64,000 nucleotides of DNA from Aspidiotus rigidus (Eukaryota > Arthropoda > Insecta > Hemiptera > Diaspididae): contig JAVHKY010000071.1 in the NCBI GenBank assembly GCA_035079385.1, forward strand, positions 3,536,001 to 3,600,000, read 5' to 3'. The notes under the pieces are model-generated. The model searched no databases, was not told the origin of the DNA, and saw only the letters and a program-made list of their open reading frames with translations. Shown here in pieces: positions 1 to 11,066 of this stretch. The number at the start of each line of letters is the position of its first letter. The stretch's first letter is position 1. Made by a program: the position numbers and the translations under genes.

Positions 1-175
1 AATTTTAATTTGTACTTGGTCCTACTTTCTAGTCGGGTTTTAGCGCAGAGAGAGAATCAAATTAACACTAAGGACTGAATGATTGCTTAAAATAGGTAAT
101 AGCCAAAGACATCTGAGATCTGTGCACAAACCTCCTCCAGCTTGTTCTACAAGTTTCTTTTCGATACATACCATA
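1..175. other. Left edge, no gene seen
   Basis: No coding exon or recognisable RNA is visible before the first foldback element at 176. Confidence 0.5.
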
Positions 176-300
176 TACTCCGTTCACGTTAAGAAAGGAT
201 AGAAATACGTACCTTGAGACCGGAACGCTCCAGGTAATTTTAATCAACCGTTCCGTTCTCGAGGTACATACTTCTATCCTTTCTTAGTGTGAATAGAGTA
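176..300. mobile_element. Foldback MITE, TA target duplication (family TACTCCG, copy 1)
   Basis: The two halves are inverted copies: the left end starts TACTCCGTTCACGTTAAG and the right end closes with its near complement ending GTGAATAGAGTA. TA flanks both sides (174-175 and 301-302), as expected for Tc1/mariner-type integration. A second copy with the same arms and the same central sequence is at 20235-20357, also flanked by TA. There is no coding capacity. The superfamily call is inference from the TA duplication. Confidence 0.85.
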
Positions 301-513
301 TAATACATTCAAATTCACGCCGACCCTAGTACCACGTAGCTCGCTACGTAGCTTGTTCTCTTTTACTTTACCGGTTAACACGCAGCGCACTCACGTTGTC
401 GTTTCCAGCAAAACGACACTGTTTATAACAATAGGACTGTACGTCTGGTTAATGTATGTACAGATACAAAACGTGGTCAATGCCGCTTATATCACCATAA
501 TTAAGCGCTCGTA
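301..513. other. Intergenic, nothing recognised
   Basis: No gene, RNA or repeat was recognised between the two flanking elements. Confidence 0.4.
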
Positions 514-1006
514 ATATAGATACCTAAAAGAGACAAGATAGCTAACTCTCCATATGCGCTGTGTTAAAATCCGGTACCCGATTTTTGTCGAGCTAATTTA
601 CGTGCCGAGAGATAGCGCCACTGTATTGTAGGGCTAAGTTAACATTGCGCTTATGGACGTTTTTCAGTATTCATCAATTATCTCGGAAACCGTTGATTTT
701 TACGAAAAAATGAAAAGAACAAAATTTATTCCCCTTGTAATTTCCTATCTTATGAGACCTATTTCATATTTTGAAAAAAAAAATTCAAAGTAGGTCTCAT
801 TTGATAGGAAATTACAAGGGGAATAAATTTTGTTCTCTTCATTTTTTCATAAAAATGAACGGTTTCCGAGATAATTGATGAAAACTGAAAAACATCCATA
901 AGCGCAATGTTAATTTAGCCCAAGAATACTGTGTCGCTGTGTTGGCGTGCGGTGGAACACTAGAACTAACGAAGTTAGCTATCTTGTCTCTTTTAGGTAT
1001 CTATAG
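514..1006. mobile_element. Outer foldback element hosting a second one
   Basis: A 32-bp terminal inverted repeat (left 515-546, right 974-1005) reads TAGATACCTAAAAGAGACAA inward from each end. A second long inverted repeat lies inside at 632-920, so this is probably a nested pair. No clear target-site duplication was found at the outer ends. Confidence 0.7.
632..920. mobile_element. Inner long inverted repeat (foldback)
   Basis: The arms run from GGCTAAGTTAACATTGCGC at 632 to its near complement ending at 920 and meet near 770. Each arm is about 140 nt with few mismatches. Weaker pairing continues outward on both sides (about 614 and 940). There is no ORF. Short stretches of the arm recur in degraded form near 14700-14770 and 21405-21470. 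Confidence 0.75.
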
Positions 1007-1130
1007 ATTGTAATTAAAAGCCTAACACTAGATGTTTAGGCGTATTTTTTACCGCCTAGCGCAGTCCATATACAATATAGGTATAGTCAAAGGTCTTTGG
1101 AAACTTTAAGCGTCGTTCACACTAGCGTAA

Positions 1131-1394
1131 TTGGGATCGGGCATATTGTAGGATCGCTAGCGTCGCCTATGTAAAATACCTAGAAAGTACTGATAGGCAA
1201 ACGGTGATCTTGACTTGAAACCAAAGGTGACTTTTTAGTTTTTCTTAAATTTCTCCAAAAATAATGAATTTAGGCGTGTACTCGTAAGGAACGAAATTGA
1301 AGAGTGGAAAATTTTCTTTCAGATGATCATATTGTTGAGGGATTTTAAAAAATATTCAAAAATTTTGCGCGATGCTAGCGCTTCCCGGTCCGAA
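1131..1394. mobile_element. Small TIR element, family TTCGGACC (copy 1)
   Basis: A non-coding element of about 265 bp with GATCGGGCATATTG at the left and GCTTCCCGGTCCGAAT at the right. Its body matches the inverted copy at 17095-17356 nearly end to end and the truncated copies at 59380-59560 and 45061-45106. The TSD is unclear. Confidence 0.75.
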
Positions 1395-1411
1395 TTTCCG
1401 CGTTATATCAC

Positions 1412-1481
1412 ATAACGCCGCGTTAAAGTTGAAACGGTCCAACCCCAGACCAGGAAAATAATAAAAGTAACGCGGCGTTAT
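1412..1481. repeat. Short inverted repeat
   Basis: ATAACGCCGCGTTA and its complement TAACGCGGCGTTAT face each other across about 40 nt. This may be a small foldback relic. Confidence 0.5.
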
Positions 1482-1890
1482 CGACAGTACCTGTCCTGAA
1501 CACCTCTCAGTTCAAACTTTTCACTTTTTGGCGGTACTTTTTATAAAATTATAATCATTAATATTGGTAATAACCAATTTCATTATCTCTAGTTTTATTA
1601 GCGCCTTAGTTTTATGTCTTATTACCTTGTTTTTTCAATATCAAACTCGATCTATAATCTCGGATAGAATTAATAGAGAAGTACTTCATTCTTTGTTTTG
1701 AATTTTGATTCATTATCAACATCTTTTCAAGAGAGCATTTCGTGGTTTTGTAAATAGTTGATGGAGTCGGCGGCTGTATTTTTTTTTTAAATTTTCGATT
1801 CCAACTGTAAGGAACTATAATCGGTATTTATTATGTTACTTTACTACTCGAGCAGTATCGCAACGTTTGGAGGCTGAAACTATATTGAAA
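1482..1890 (+). promoter_or_regulatory. Upstream and 5' untranslated region of SMC2
   Basis: AT-rich sequence directly before the SMC2 start codon. No TATA box or initiator could be assigned with confidence. The ATG at 1891 is chosen because SMC2 proteins begin MHxK; the upstream in-frame codons from 1867 have no family support. Confidence 0.4.
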
Positions 1891-4800
1891 ATGCACGTGA
1901 AAACCGTCATAATAGACGGTTTCAAGTCGTACGGTAATCGTGTCGAAATAAACGGTTTTGATCCCCAATTCAACGCTATCACTGGGCTAAACGGTACCGG
2001 TAAATCGAATATTTTGGACGCGATATGTTTTGTTTTGGGTATCACCAATTTAACTCAGGTTTGTGTTATCAATGATTGTTCCGGATTAAACATATTGAAG
2101 ATATTTTAACGCCATTGTTGTATTATTTTTAGGTTCGAGCTACATCTCTCACAGATTTAGTTTACAAAAGTGGACAAGCAGGAATCAAGAAAGCGAGTGT
2201 TACCATTGTGTTCGATAATCAGGAGAAAGGCAGAAGCCCGAATGGTTTTGAACAGTATGATGAAATAACTGTGACACGGCAAATATTTGTAAGATAACAA
2301 CATTTCATCGCAAATCGATTGAATATGCATTCATTTGGTGGATGATCTTCTCTAGGCCGATCAATCTGGACGAAACCGTTACATGTTGAATGGTGCTACT
2401 GTTCAAAATAAACGAGTTATCGATCTTTTCAATTCTGTTCAACTGAATGTCAACAATCCTCACTTTTTAATTATGCAAGGAAGAATTACCAAAGTATTGA
2501 ATATGAAACCTCCCGAAGTTGGTGTCAACAGTTTGACTTCGATATTTTCGAAACACTAGTCAGAAATAATAGTTTTCTCATCCTTAGATTTTGAGTATGA
2601 TTGAAGAAGCTGCCGGTACTCGGATGTACGAAATGAAAAAACAGGCCGCTCAAAAAACTATTGAGAAAAAAGATTTAAAACTAAGTGAACTAAATTCGGT
2701 GTGTATGAACCCTTATTTAACGAAATTTCCGTTACACTTTAATAATTTTAAATTATTCCTAATTTAAGATTTTGCATGAAGAAATAAAACCACGAATTGA
2801 AAGACTGAAAAGAGAACGACAGCAGTACTACGAGTTGCAAAAATTGGAACGAGAATACGATCAACTGCATAAATTTCATATCGCATTTACTTTCTTAAAG
2901 ACGGAGGTATGTTTGTGACTTTATCTATCTTCAAATTCCAATTCTCCTTAAACGCTAACTCTGTTTCGGCGAGTTATATCTTTAATTGTGAGGAACATCG
3001 AATTCATCCTAGAAAAGGACCACAGAAAATTAACATGTTCATCTCGATATAAACCTCGTTTCAAACTGTGGTTAATCGGATACTACCTGCTTTCAATTCG
3101 ACATGTAATGAAAACCAACGTATACTGAGAGTGTAAAAGGAATAATTTTTCAATAACGGTTATATCAATGTAACAATTGAAGATATAACTTGCCGGAACA
3201 AGGTTACCTTGAACATCGATCGTATAATAAATAAAGGGGAAAAATTCGCCGAAATTGCATGAAGTTTGTCACTCTCCTTAATGCTGAGGAAGCTCATCAG
3301 CAAATACATTCGCCAGCCGTTTATTGGAAATTTCTTGCATAAAATTGTTTTTTTTTTCTAAAAAAATCGGGATACCAGGCTTGCACTCTACACAACCTAT
3401 GACCTTACACGTCTCTTAATAGCCAAAGCACAACCCCCCTCCGCGGATGCAGAGGAGTGTATAAATTATCTTGTGGATCCTGTTATGCCATCTACATCGG
3501 ACAGAATGGTACAGCCCAAAATACCGTAATAATGAGCATCTACGTAATCTGAATGAAGACAACACCGTAAAGTCAGCATTTGAAAATCACCTCGACGAGT
3601 CCGGCTGCCACTTTAATCGAAAGAATAAAAACTGTGTCTCCCTCCCTCATGAAAACCAAAAAAATATTGTTCTGAGGAAACTAGAGAATTTAGAAATTAT
3701 CACTCATACTCAAGACGACAAAGTATTAAATTGAGAAGATGATTTCTTTTACGATTGCTCACATATATTTGAATGAATCATAGTCAACTTTATTTAGTTA
3801 TCTATTCTGTACTCTTAGGTATGCATTTGTTGTTAGTCTTCATTGTTCCTGGTGGTGGGCATGACATGTTGCTCGAAACAGTGATCGGCAATTGAAAACT
3901 CTTTGTATGTGCTCGTAATTTTCATTCCTTTTTTCATTTTCGTGTGACTATCTTTGTCGTTCAACACCGATTCATGAATTGGTCAAAATTGTACTTTACA
4001 TAATTGTTTGGCAGGAAATCAAAGTACATGGTGAAAAAAAACTCGAAAAAGTAAATAATAAGATGAAAGAAATGAACGAAACGATTGTTAAAAACCAGCT
4101 AGAAATTGACGTATTAGACTCGCAAGTAAACGAATTGCAGAAAAAACGTGATGAGGTAATAAACAATGTATCAAATTTGGAATTCATGATTGTAAAATTA
4201 TTTAACAATTAATATCACAATTGCGTCTTCTAATGACGCTTATTTATTTATTTTTTTTTTCTCAGGAATCTGGAGGTAGATTACACGAATTGGAGGAAGA
4301 GTTGAAGGAATTGGAGAAACTAGAGGCAGTCATTGCGGCTACTTGTAAAACATCTAAAAGTAATATTACCGCCGCTGAAAAAAAACTGAAACAGTCGCAG
4401 AAAAGTTTATCTGACGTGAGTGTTGTACTGCAGCCAAAACAAGTCGATAGTTTTTTCATTTTAAAATATTCAATTTATTCTAGCGCTATTATTATCATTA
4501 CTATTATATATTCTCATGTTATCTTTTATGTAGGATAAAATGGCTCTTGATACGAAACAAAAACAAATGAATGACGTAGAAGGTATGTTTAATAAAATGA
4601 AAGAAGAAGAACAAAAGGATCAGGAAGCTTTTGCTGCGGCTCAAAAAAAGTTCCGTGCTATCAGCGCTGGTTTACTTACTAATGATGAAGATGGAGGAGA
4701 TGCAACTTTGCAAGATCAGTTGATACGTAAGAACTAGCGCACAAGTTGACTGAGGTGGTCATTATTGTAAGTGATTTCGTGAATGATATTCTTTCAAACA

Positions 4801-7800
4801 GAAATCAAAGGTGCTATATCACAAGCGGAAACTGATCGTAAACAATCTGAAATGCAAATAAAACACAACAAAGAACAGCTGGGCAAGAAAGAAATTGAAT
4901 CACAGAAATCAGCTAGCAATTTCACCAGTGATAAAAAACAACTCGACAAATTGGAGCAAGAAATATCTGCTTTTAAAGTAAAATGTTTAATTGAAGATTT
5001 ATGGCAGGCATGTCCGACCTATGGCCCGCGAGCCAAATCCGGCCCCTGAAGACCCCGTTAAAATCGTAGACAAATTAAAAAAGAAATACAAGAAAATTTC
5101 TTAAACATTAAAAATTAGAAAAATTGACCCACCTCACCTCTCACCTAATTCAAAGTGGCCCACTAGCTGAAAAAGGTTGGGAATGTCTGATTCAGGTCTG
5201 TTTAATTTCTTATACGTTATTCCAGAGCGAGTTAAGCAAATTAAATTATCAAGAAGGTACTGTAGAAGGACTGCAACAAGAAAAAAGACAATTGATGAAT
5301 GAATTAAGAAACTTGGAAGACAACATTGCCAATATGGAGAACAGGTACACCTCTTGTTCGCTCGAAGAATCTCATTTTGTCTTGTGTTGTTTACTTGTTA
5401 TCGAATTGTAGGAATCCGCGATTAAATTTCCAATACAAAGATCCAGAGCCCAATTTCAGAAAAAATTTGGTACGCGGTTTAGTTTGTAAATTATTCAAAT
5501 GTAAAGACGCTCGTTATCACGTCGCAATAGAAAGTGCTGCTGGTTTTAGAGTACGTTCTCTCTTTACGGTCAGAGAAGAGAATCAAAATTTCGGATATCA
5601 AGATTTTATTTTGATTTTCAGTTGTATAATGTTATTGTTGAAAACGAAGAAGTGTCGAAAAAACTTATCAAGAACGGACAACTTAGAAGTCGAACGACTT
5701 TCGTCCCATTGAATAAAATACGAGGTTCAGCAATGAATAGTTCCACCGTGAAAACCGCAGAGCGACTTGTATGTTGTTATTTTTATTCATTGTCGCCTTC
5801 ATGAAAATGTATAATTTATTCCCCGATTGTTTTACTTTGTAGGTTGGTCAGGGAAAGGCTTTTTCGGCCCTCTCGTTAATTTCCTATGAACCACAATACC
5901 AACGTGTCATGGAATGGTTATTTGGTGAGACCTTTATTTGCGTGGATAATGATAGCGCGACTAAGATTACTTTTAACGATTCGTTGAGAAGAAAGTGTGT
6001 TACTTTGGACGGAGACGTGTACGACCCTTCTGGAGTCGTATCTGGAGGTAAATTCTCATACTCGTGATTTAAATTGTTCGGATATTCTTTTATATAATTA
6101 TGAATTATGATGTTTTATTATAGGTGCAAGGCAGAAACAGGAGTCGATTTTAAAATTGTTATCAATGTATGAAACTTCAGAGCATGATTATTTGAGCAAA
6201 CAGAGACGTTTCAACGAAATTTCAGATCAAATTAAGGAAATTACTCATCTCGCTGAAAGGTATGTTGAAAAAGTATTGAAAGCTGCAGCGGGATTCTTGA
6301 TCTTTTTCTCTCTTTTAGATTCAATGCAGCCAAACAAAATTGCGACCTCAAAGAACATGAGCTTAATATGCTTAAAGAGCGTTTACAACAAACGTCACAT
6401 TATCAGCAGAAAGAAGAGATAAATCTTTTGAGATCAGATATAGGTTAATTGATGAATTCTATTAAAAATCTTTTGCACTTATCTCTTTTTTTTTTCTAAT
6501 CCTCTCTTACATCATTAATCAGAAATGTTGGAAAAGAAAATTCAGGAATGCCTGAAAATTGAGAAAGAAGGCGCAAAGAAAGCAGCCGAATTAGAGAACA
6601 AAATGAAGAATATCAAGTCTTTACGCGAAACGGAATTGAAAACGGCTGAAAATGAGATGAAAAAGTGGAAGAAAAAATCAGACCAAAGTCGTGAGGCTTG
6701 GCAAAAACGAGAGCAGGTTTGTATGGCACTTTGAATTTAATGAGTTCAGTTCCTGACTTGTCTGTAGGAAAAAATGTTTTGGTTTTGCAGGAATTTAATT
6801 CTATGAAGTTAGAAATTGATGACATCAAGAAATCAATGGAAATGGTAGAGCAGCAAGTTGAAGAAGCTCGACAGTCTCTGAAAGAGTTACAAGAAGAATT
6901 GGAATGCGCTAATTCGGAATATGAAATTAAGAAAGTAAGCTTATGCTGTTTATTTCTAAAAGTGTCTTCGTTGATGGATATTTTCCTCAAGCAGGTCTCA
7001 TACAAATATGATATATACTTGGAAAGGATTATTTTGCTTATGGCTCACATATGAGTCTCTCACCTCATGTGTATAGATAATTATGTAGCTTTGAGAGAGG
7101 AATTTTCTCAAATTATATTCATACACAGAAGAGTCGCACCAATGTTTTTTCTTCTCACCGTACTACACGATGTATTATTTAATAGTGTATACTTCATGTA
7201 AAATCAGAAAAATACAATTTGTGTAGGCAGGGGAGAAACGTCCCCATTTCTGTTGTCATCAAACTATTACCCCGCTGTCCACATGAATACGTCGCCAATT
7301 TGTTGATCTTATATACATATAAAGTACACACCTGTAGTAAATGGAATATGGTGCGATACCCCTAACAAGAGCGAGTGAGTGTTGTCGCTCTAATATTGCG
7401 ATTCACTGCATGTTTTCGATGCATAGGATCCGGGTTTGAGTAAACAAAAGAGAAACCAATTAACGATGTGTGAATGATTGAAAGTGACGCTGTGTTTGCG
7501 TGAACAAAAGAATAGAGTTGAAATGAAGAAAGATGTTATGATTACAAGTGCGTCGTTTTTTGGAAACGAGACGAGAGTTGTACGATTTTTCTCTTTTTGG
7601 GGAGACGAATCGTAGTTTGATTTTTGGAAAGAATTTTGTTCATGTTACCCACTGACTTTTTATGTCTTCCAACCTTTATTACTTTTGAAATGGGGTTTCT
7701 GTTGAGAAGTAATCTTCAACTCTCCTCCCTACGCCGTCCTTTAGCAAAATAATTAATCGTTGAAAATTATTTATTTTCAATACTTTTAGAATGAAGTCAA

Positions 7801-9143
7801 AGAGAAACAGAGACAACTACAAGTCGAAAAAGAAAATATCAATCGACAGAATCAAGAGATCAAAAAACTCGCTCAAAGAAAAGAAGAATTACAGAAAGAG
7901 ATATCAAATAACCAACTGAAAATCCTGAAGGCAGAAGGAGAACAGAAGAAATGCAAAGAAGAATTTGAAACCGCTGAGCAGAAAGTAAGGACATCGAACA
8001 CTTAAAAATGAACAGGTGTATTTTTCAATTGAAAACGCTTCTTAAGAGTTCATGTTTCAGATGAGGATCAAAAATCTATTCGTAAATATTGATCACATAT
8101 GTTTCATTTTTTAGATTCGTGAAATGCTAGATAAATATGAGTGGATTGAAGCTGATCAAGCGTTTTTCGGCAAACCAAATGGACTATACGATTTTGAACA
8201 GCACAATCCTAAGGACGTGGCTAACAGATTACCAAAACTGCAGGAATTGAAGAATAAATTGAGTCGAGAGGTGAATTCAAGGGCGGTCAATTTATTAGGG
8301 AAGGAAGAAGAAGAAGTAAATTTTGTTACATCAATTAAACCCAATGTTAAATGACCATTTAACGCTAACTCATAAATTATTCAGTTCAAAGAGTTGGTGA
8401 AAAAGAAAGATATTGTTGAACGCGATAAAGAAAAAATCGTAGAAGTCATAAAAGAGTTGGAAGAAAAGAAGAATGCTGCCTTAAAACAAGCTTGGGAGCA
8501 AGTTAATCGAGACTTTGGGTCTATATTTGGCAAATTATTACCCGGAGCAAATGCTAAACTCGCGACTCTGCCAGGAAAAACTGTTCTAGATGGTCTAGAG
8601 GTGAGCCGCGTTCCTCTGTTTCCTTATTTGGTTAAAAGGATACCTCCGATTATAAATTATATTTTCGGTTTTTTTTTCCTTTGTCTTAAAATCGTAGGTG
8701 AAAGTTGCTTTTGGAAATATTTGGAAAGAGAGTTTGGGAGAATTGAGTGGTGGTCAACGTTCTCTCGTGGCGTTATCCTTCATACTTGCTATGTTATTAT
8801 TTAAACCGGCTCCGATTTATATTTTGGATGAAGTAGACGCGGCTTTAGATTTGTCGCATACTCAAAATATTGGACAAATGTTGAAAGCTCACTTCACTCA
8901 TTCGCAGGTAGACTTTTTTCATCTTTTATTTTCTTTCTGATGTAACATAATAGAAGTATTAATTCCGTAGGTATAGATACATTTTTTATAAGTAAAAGGA
9001 ATTAGGACTAATACCTCGGTGTTTTGATTCAGTTTATAGTCGTTTCACTGAAAGAAGGAATGTTCAATAATGCCAACGTTTTATTCAGAACAAAATTTGT
9101 GGATGGTATGAGTCAAGTTCAACGCACTGCTTCTGGTCGGTAA
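1891..9143 (+). CDS. SMC2: Structural maintenance of chromosomes protein 2 (condensin ATPase subunit)
   Basis: SMC2 pairs with SMC4 in condensin I and II and uses ATP to compact mitotic chromosomes. Twenty-two coding exons keep frame: 1891-2058, 2133-2288, 2356-2517, 2588-2698, 2769-2906, 4015-4155, 4266-4415, 4534-4726, 4802-4977, 5226-5344, 5412-5550, 5622-5768, 5843-6047, 6124-6259, 6319-6443, 6523-6716, 6791-6934, 7790-7984, 8115-8315, 8385-8600, 8698-8907, 9033-9143. They give 1178 aa, close to the usual 1190-1200. Walker [10 protein letters not shown] is at about residues 32-40, the coiled-coil arms follow, the hinge is at about 505-670, the signature LSGGQRSL at about 1088-1095 and Walker [12 protein letters not shown] at about 1113-1123. 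Near-identity to family blocks such as [20 protein letters not shown] separates it from SMC1, 3 and 4. The tail after the last ATPase block is short. Introns 5 and 9 carry transposon debris. Confidence 0.97.
3380..3734 (+). pseudogene. Penelope-like element remnant, GIY-YIG endonuclease end, in SMC2 intron 5
   Basis: From 3454 one frame reads [19 protein letters not shown], the core of a GIY-YIG nuclease as found at the C-terminus of Penelope-like retroelements. After a frame change near 3530 it continues with [20 protein letters not shown] and then LRKLENLEI and a terminal LN, matching the EHL, SAFA-HL and LE-EI blocks of that domain. The frameshift and loss of the reverse transcriptase mark it as a dead 5'-truncated copy. 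It lies inside the longest SMC2 intron. Confidence 0.8.
5005..5189. mobile_element. hAT-like MITE in SMC2 intron 9
   Basis: The ends are CAGGCATGTCCGACCT at the left and AGGTTGGGAATGTCTG at the right, which pair as imperfect inverted repeats. CAG plus CCRACCT ends followed by GGCCCGCGAG-type sequence are typical of hAT non-autonomous elements. The flanking 8-mers ATTTATGG and ATTCAGGT agree only partly, so the insertion is old or the ends are slightly misplaced. Confidence 0.6.
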
Positions 9144-9283
9144 ATATGATAATAATTTTAGTATTATCACATTGTGTGAAATCGTTATCATGGATCATCT
9201 TTACGTGCGATAATCATGTTGTTTCAAGTTTTTGCCTCGACTTGTGTGTTGTCATCCAAATTCGATAAGTTCTCTTATTTTCA

Positions 9284-9289
9284 AATAAA
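9284..9289 (+). promoter_or_regulatory. Putative SMC2 polyadenylation signal
   Basis: A canonical AATAAA lies 141 nt after the SMC2 stop codon. It is the first good hexamer downstream. Confidence 0.55.
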
Positions 9290-9523
9290 TATTGATTTTA
9301 TCTTTATTGTATTTTTCCGAAGAGGAATTCTTTAGAAGCAGGTTCTTAAAAGGATTATGAGAACCGTGTCCGCTCACTGAAGCTTGCGGCCAGGCATTTT
9401 GGTCTCATATATAATAATGAAATACGATCGCGCATAGTCGGTCGCATTTTTTACGACAATTCAATACCACCAGTTTTCGGAGACAATAATTTCATTCCGG
9501 CTCAATTTTGAGAGCCTGTAGGA

Positions 9524-9553
9524 CTTTGACTATATAGTACTATATAGTCAAAG
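9524..9553. repeat. Perfect 30-bp palindrome
   Basis: CTTTGACTATATAGT is followed directly by its exact reverse complement, with no spacer. The surroundings carry CTGTAGGAC on both sides (9516-9524 and 9554-9562), which looks like a direct repeat flanking the palindrome. Confidence 0.9.
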
Positions 9554-9562
9554 CTGTAGGAC

Positions 9563-11066
9563 TGCTTTATAGAGATTTTCCATTCTTTTTTCTTTCTTTT
9601 TTTTTCCTTCTTTTACGTCGTGAATTATTAGATAGAAAATCAATCAAATTATACTCCTATATCATATCAAAACCATGCATTATCAGCGTATCTACAAATA
9701 ATAATTCACCTTACTAGATTATATAGAAAAGAATTTACGGAAATGTATCGCGGTTGTTGAAAATGAGAAGATCATGGTTCATATAATTGAGAACATACTA
9801 CTTACGAAGTTTATATAGAAATTGAATCTTTGTCACGACTAGCCATACAATGATTCCAAGATGCGCAGAAGTAAATCCAATTCAGTGCAATAGTAAGTCT
9901 TGTAAGTTTGTTAAGTTAAAGGTTACGACTATATAATCATTGAATCTAATGTATTTTTACAAGTACAAATTGCTTACGTATTAAAGTATATGCGACTACC
10001 ACATCACAAATCCTTGCTCGAATAAAGAAAAAAGAGAACGAGCTCAAAATCGAATGGAAAAGAAAGTATACTATCCTGAAAATTTCCGGCAACATACGTT
10101 TGCGTCATTTGTAGAGAAGATGAAATGCCAACGTCCAAGCGGTAAGGGGAAAAAATTAAGGACGAAACCATGGGCATTAATAACTAAAAATCAGAAACCA
10201 CGAAGTCACTTCGGACGAATATTTGGATCGTTAATTTATTCTTCGTTCACTATTCAACAATTCGTAAAAATTATGATTGCGAAAAAAAAAATCCTAATCA
10301 CGAAAAAATTAAACTAATCTCGGAAAATCATGATCAAATTATTACATAGTTACACTATATATACACACACGAGTACGAGTTCATGACTACAAGAACAGAA
10401 GGGGAAAATCAGAGCTGGTTAAAGAAAAATATAAATACAATATTACTGGAGAAAATATAGTGCATGCGCGCGTTTATTCTACAAAAGTATAACGTAGCGC
10501 TTCGCCAATAATCGAAGTGTACCGACCATAAGAATAAGTATCCGAAATTCAAGCAATATACCACCGGGTAGAGAGCAGCAATAGATTACACCATCAGTCA
10601 ACGGGTACCGTTTTGAATCGATTCAAAGAAAGAATCGATCAAAAAGGCTGAGGAAAAATAATGTACTTTCAAATCAACGTGCACTCCTAATGATGGTACC
10701 GCACTTTAAAACAATCAATGATATCAGAATACAGAATTTCGTCCGAATATAAAAAACTGCGTCGCTGTTTTCAAATTACGATAAATAAGGCGGAAATTTC
10801 TGGCCAGTGGAAAGCGGACTCCATTCCTTTTTACTTTCTGTCGAGATTAGGTGATACTGCATCGCTTCGTTTATCGAGTTTTCTTCTGAACTGTACCGAG
10901 TCGAGCGTATCCGTATTAAGGTTGCACGCCTACTGGACTCGGTGATCCAACGATATTGTTTCCGGCTAGAAAAAATCAACAATAAGGAAAATTTTGTTAA
11001 AATGTGATTTTGAAAAGATGATGAAATGCAAATATTTTCGTCCAGTCATACTCTATGCGTAATACA
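9563..11066. other. Convergent intergenic region between SMC2 and CK2 alpha
   Basis: The 3' ends of SMC2 (+) and CK2 alpha (-) face each other here. The region must hold the CK2 alpha 3' untranslated region, but the poly(A) site could not be fixed; TTTATT (AATAAA on the minus strand) occurs near 10470 and elsewhere. Open frames such as 10054-10317 have no recognisable domain and low-complexity lysine-rich content, so I do not call them. Confidence 0.5.

Noticed and set aside
1867..1890. Upstream in-frame start for SMC2
   Set aside because: SMC2 proteins begin at the MHxK methionine; the extra codons have no family match.
10054..10317. Possible small lysine-rich gene
   Set aside because: No known domain, low-complexity end and no splice or promoter context; it lies in the convergent 3' region.
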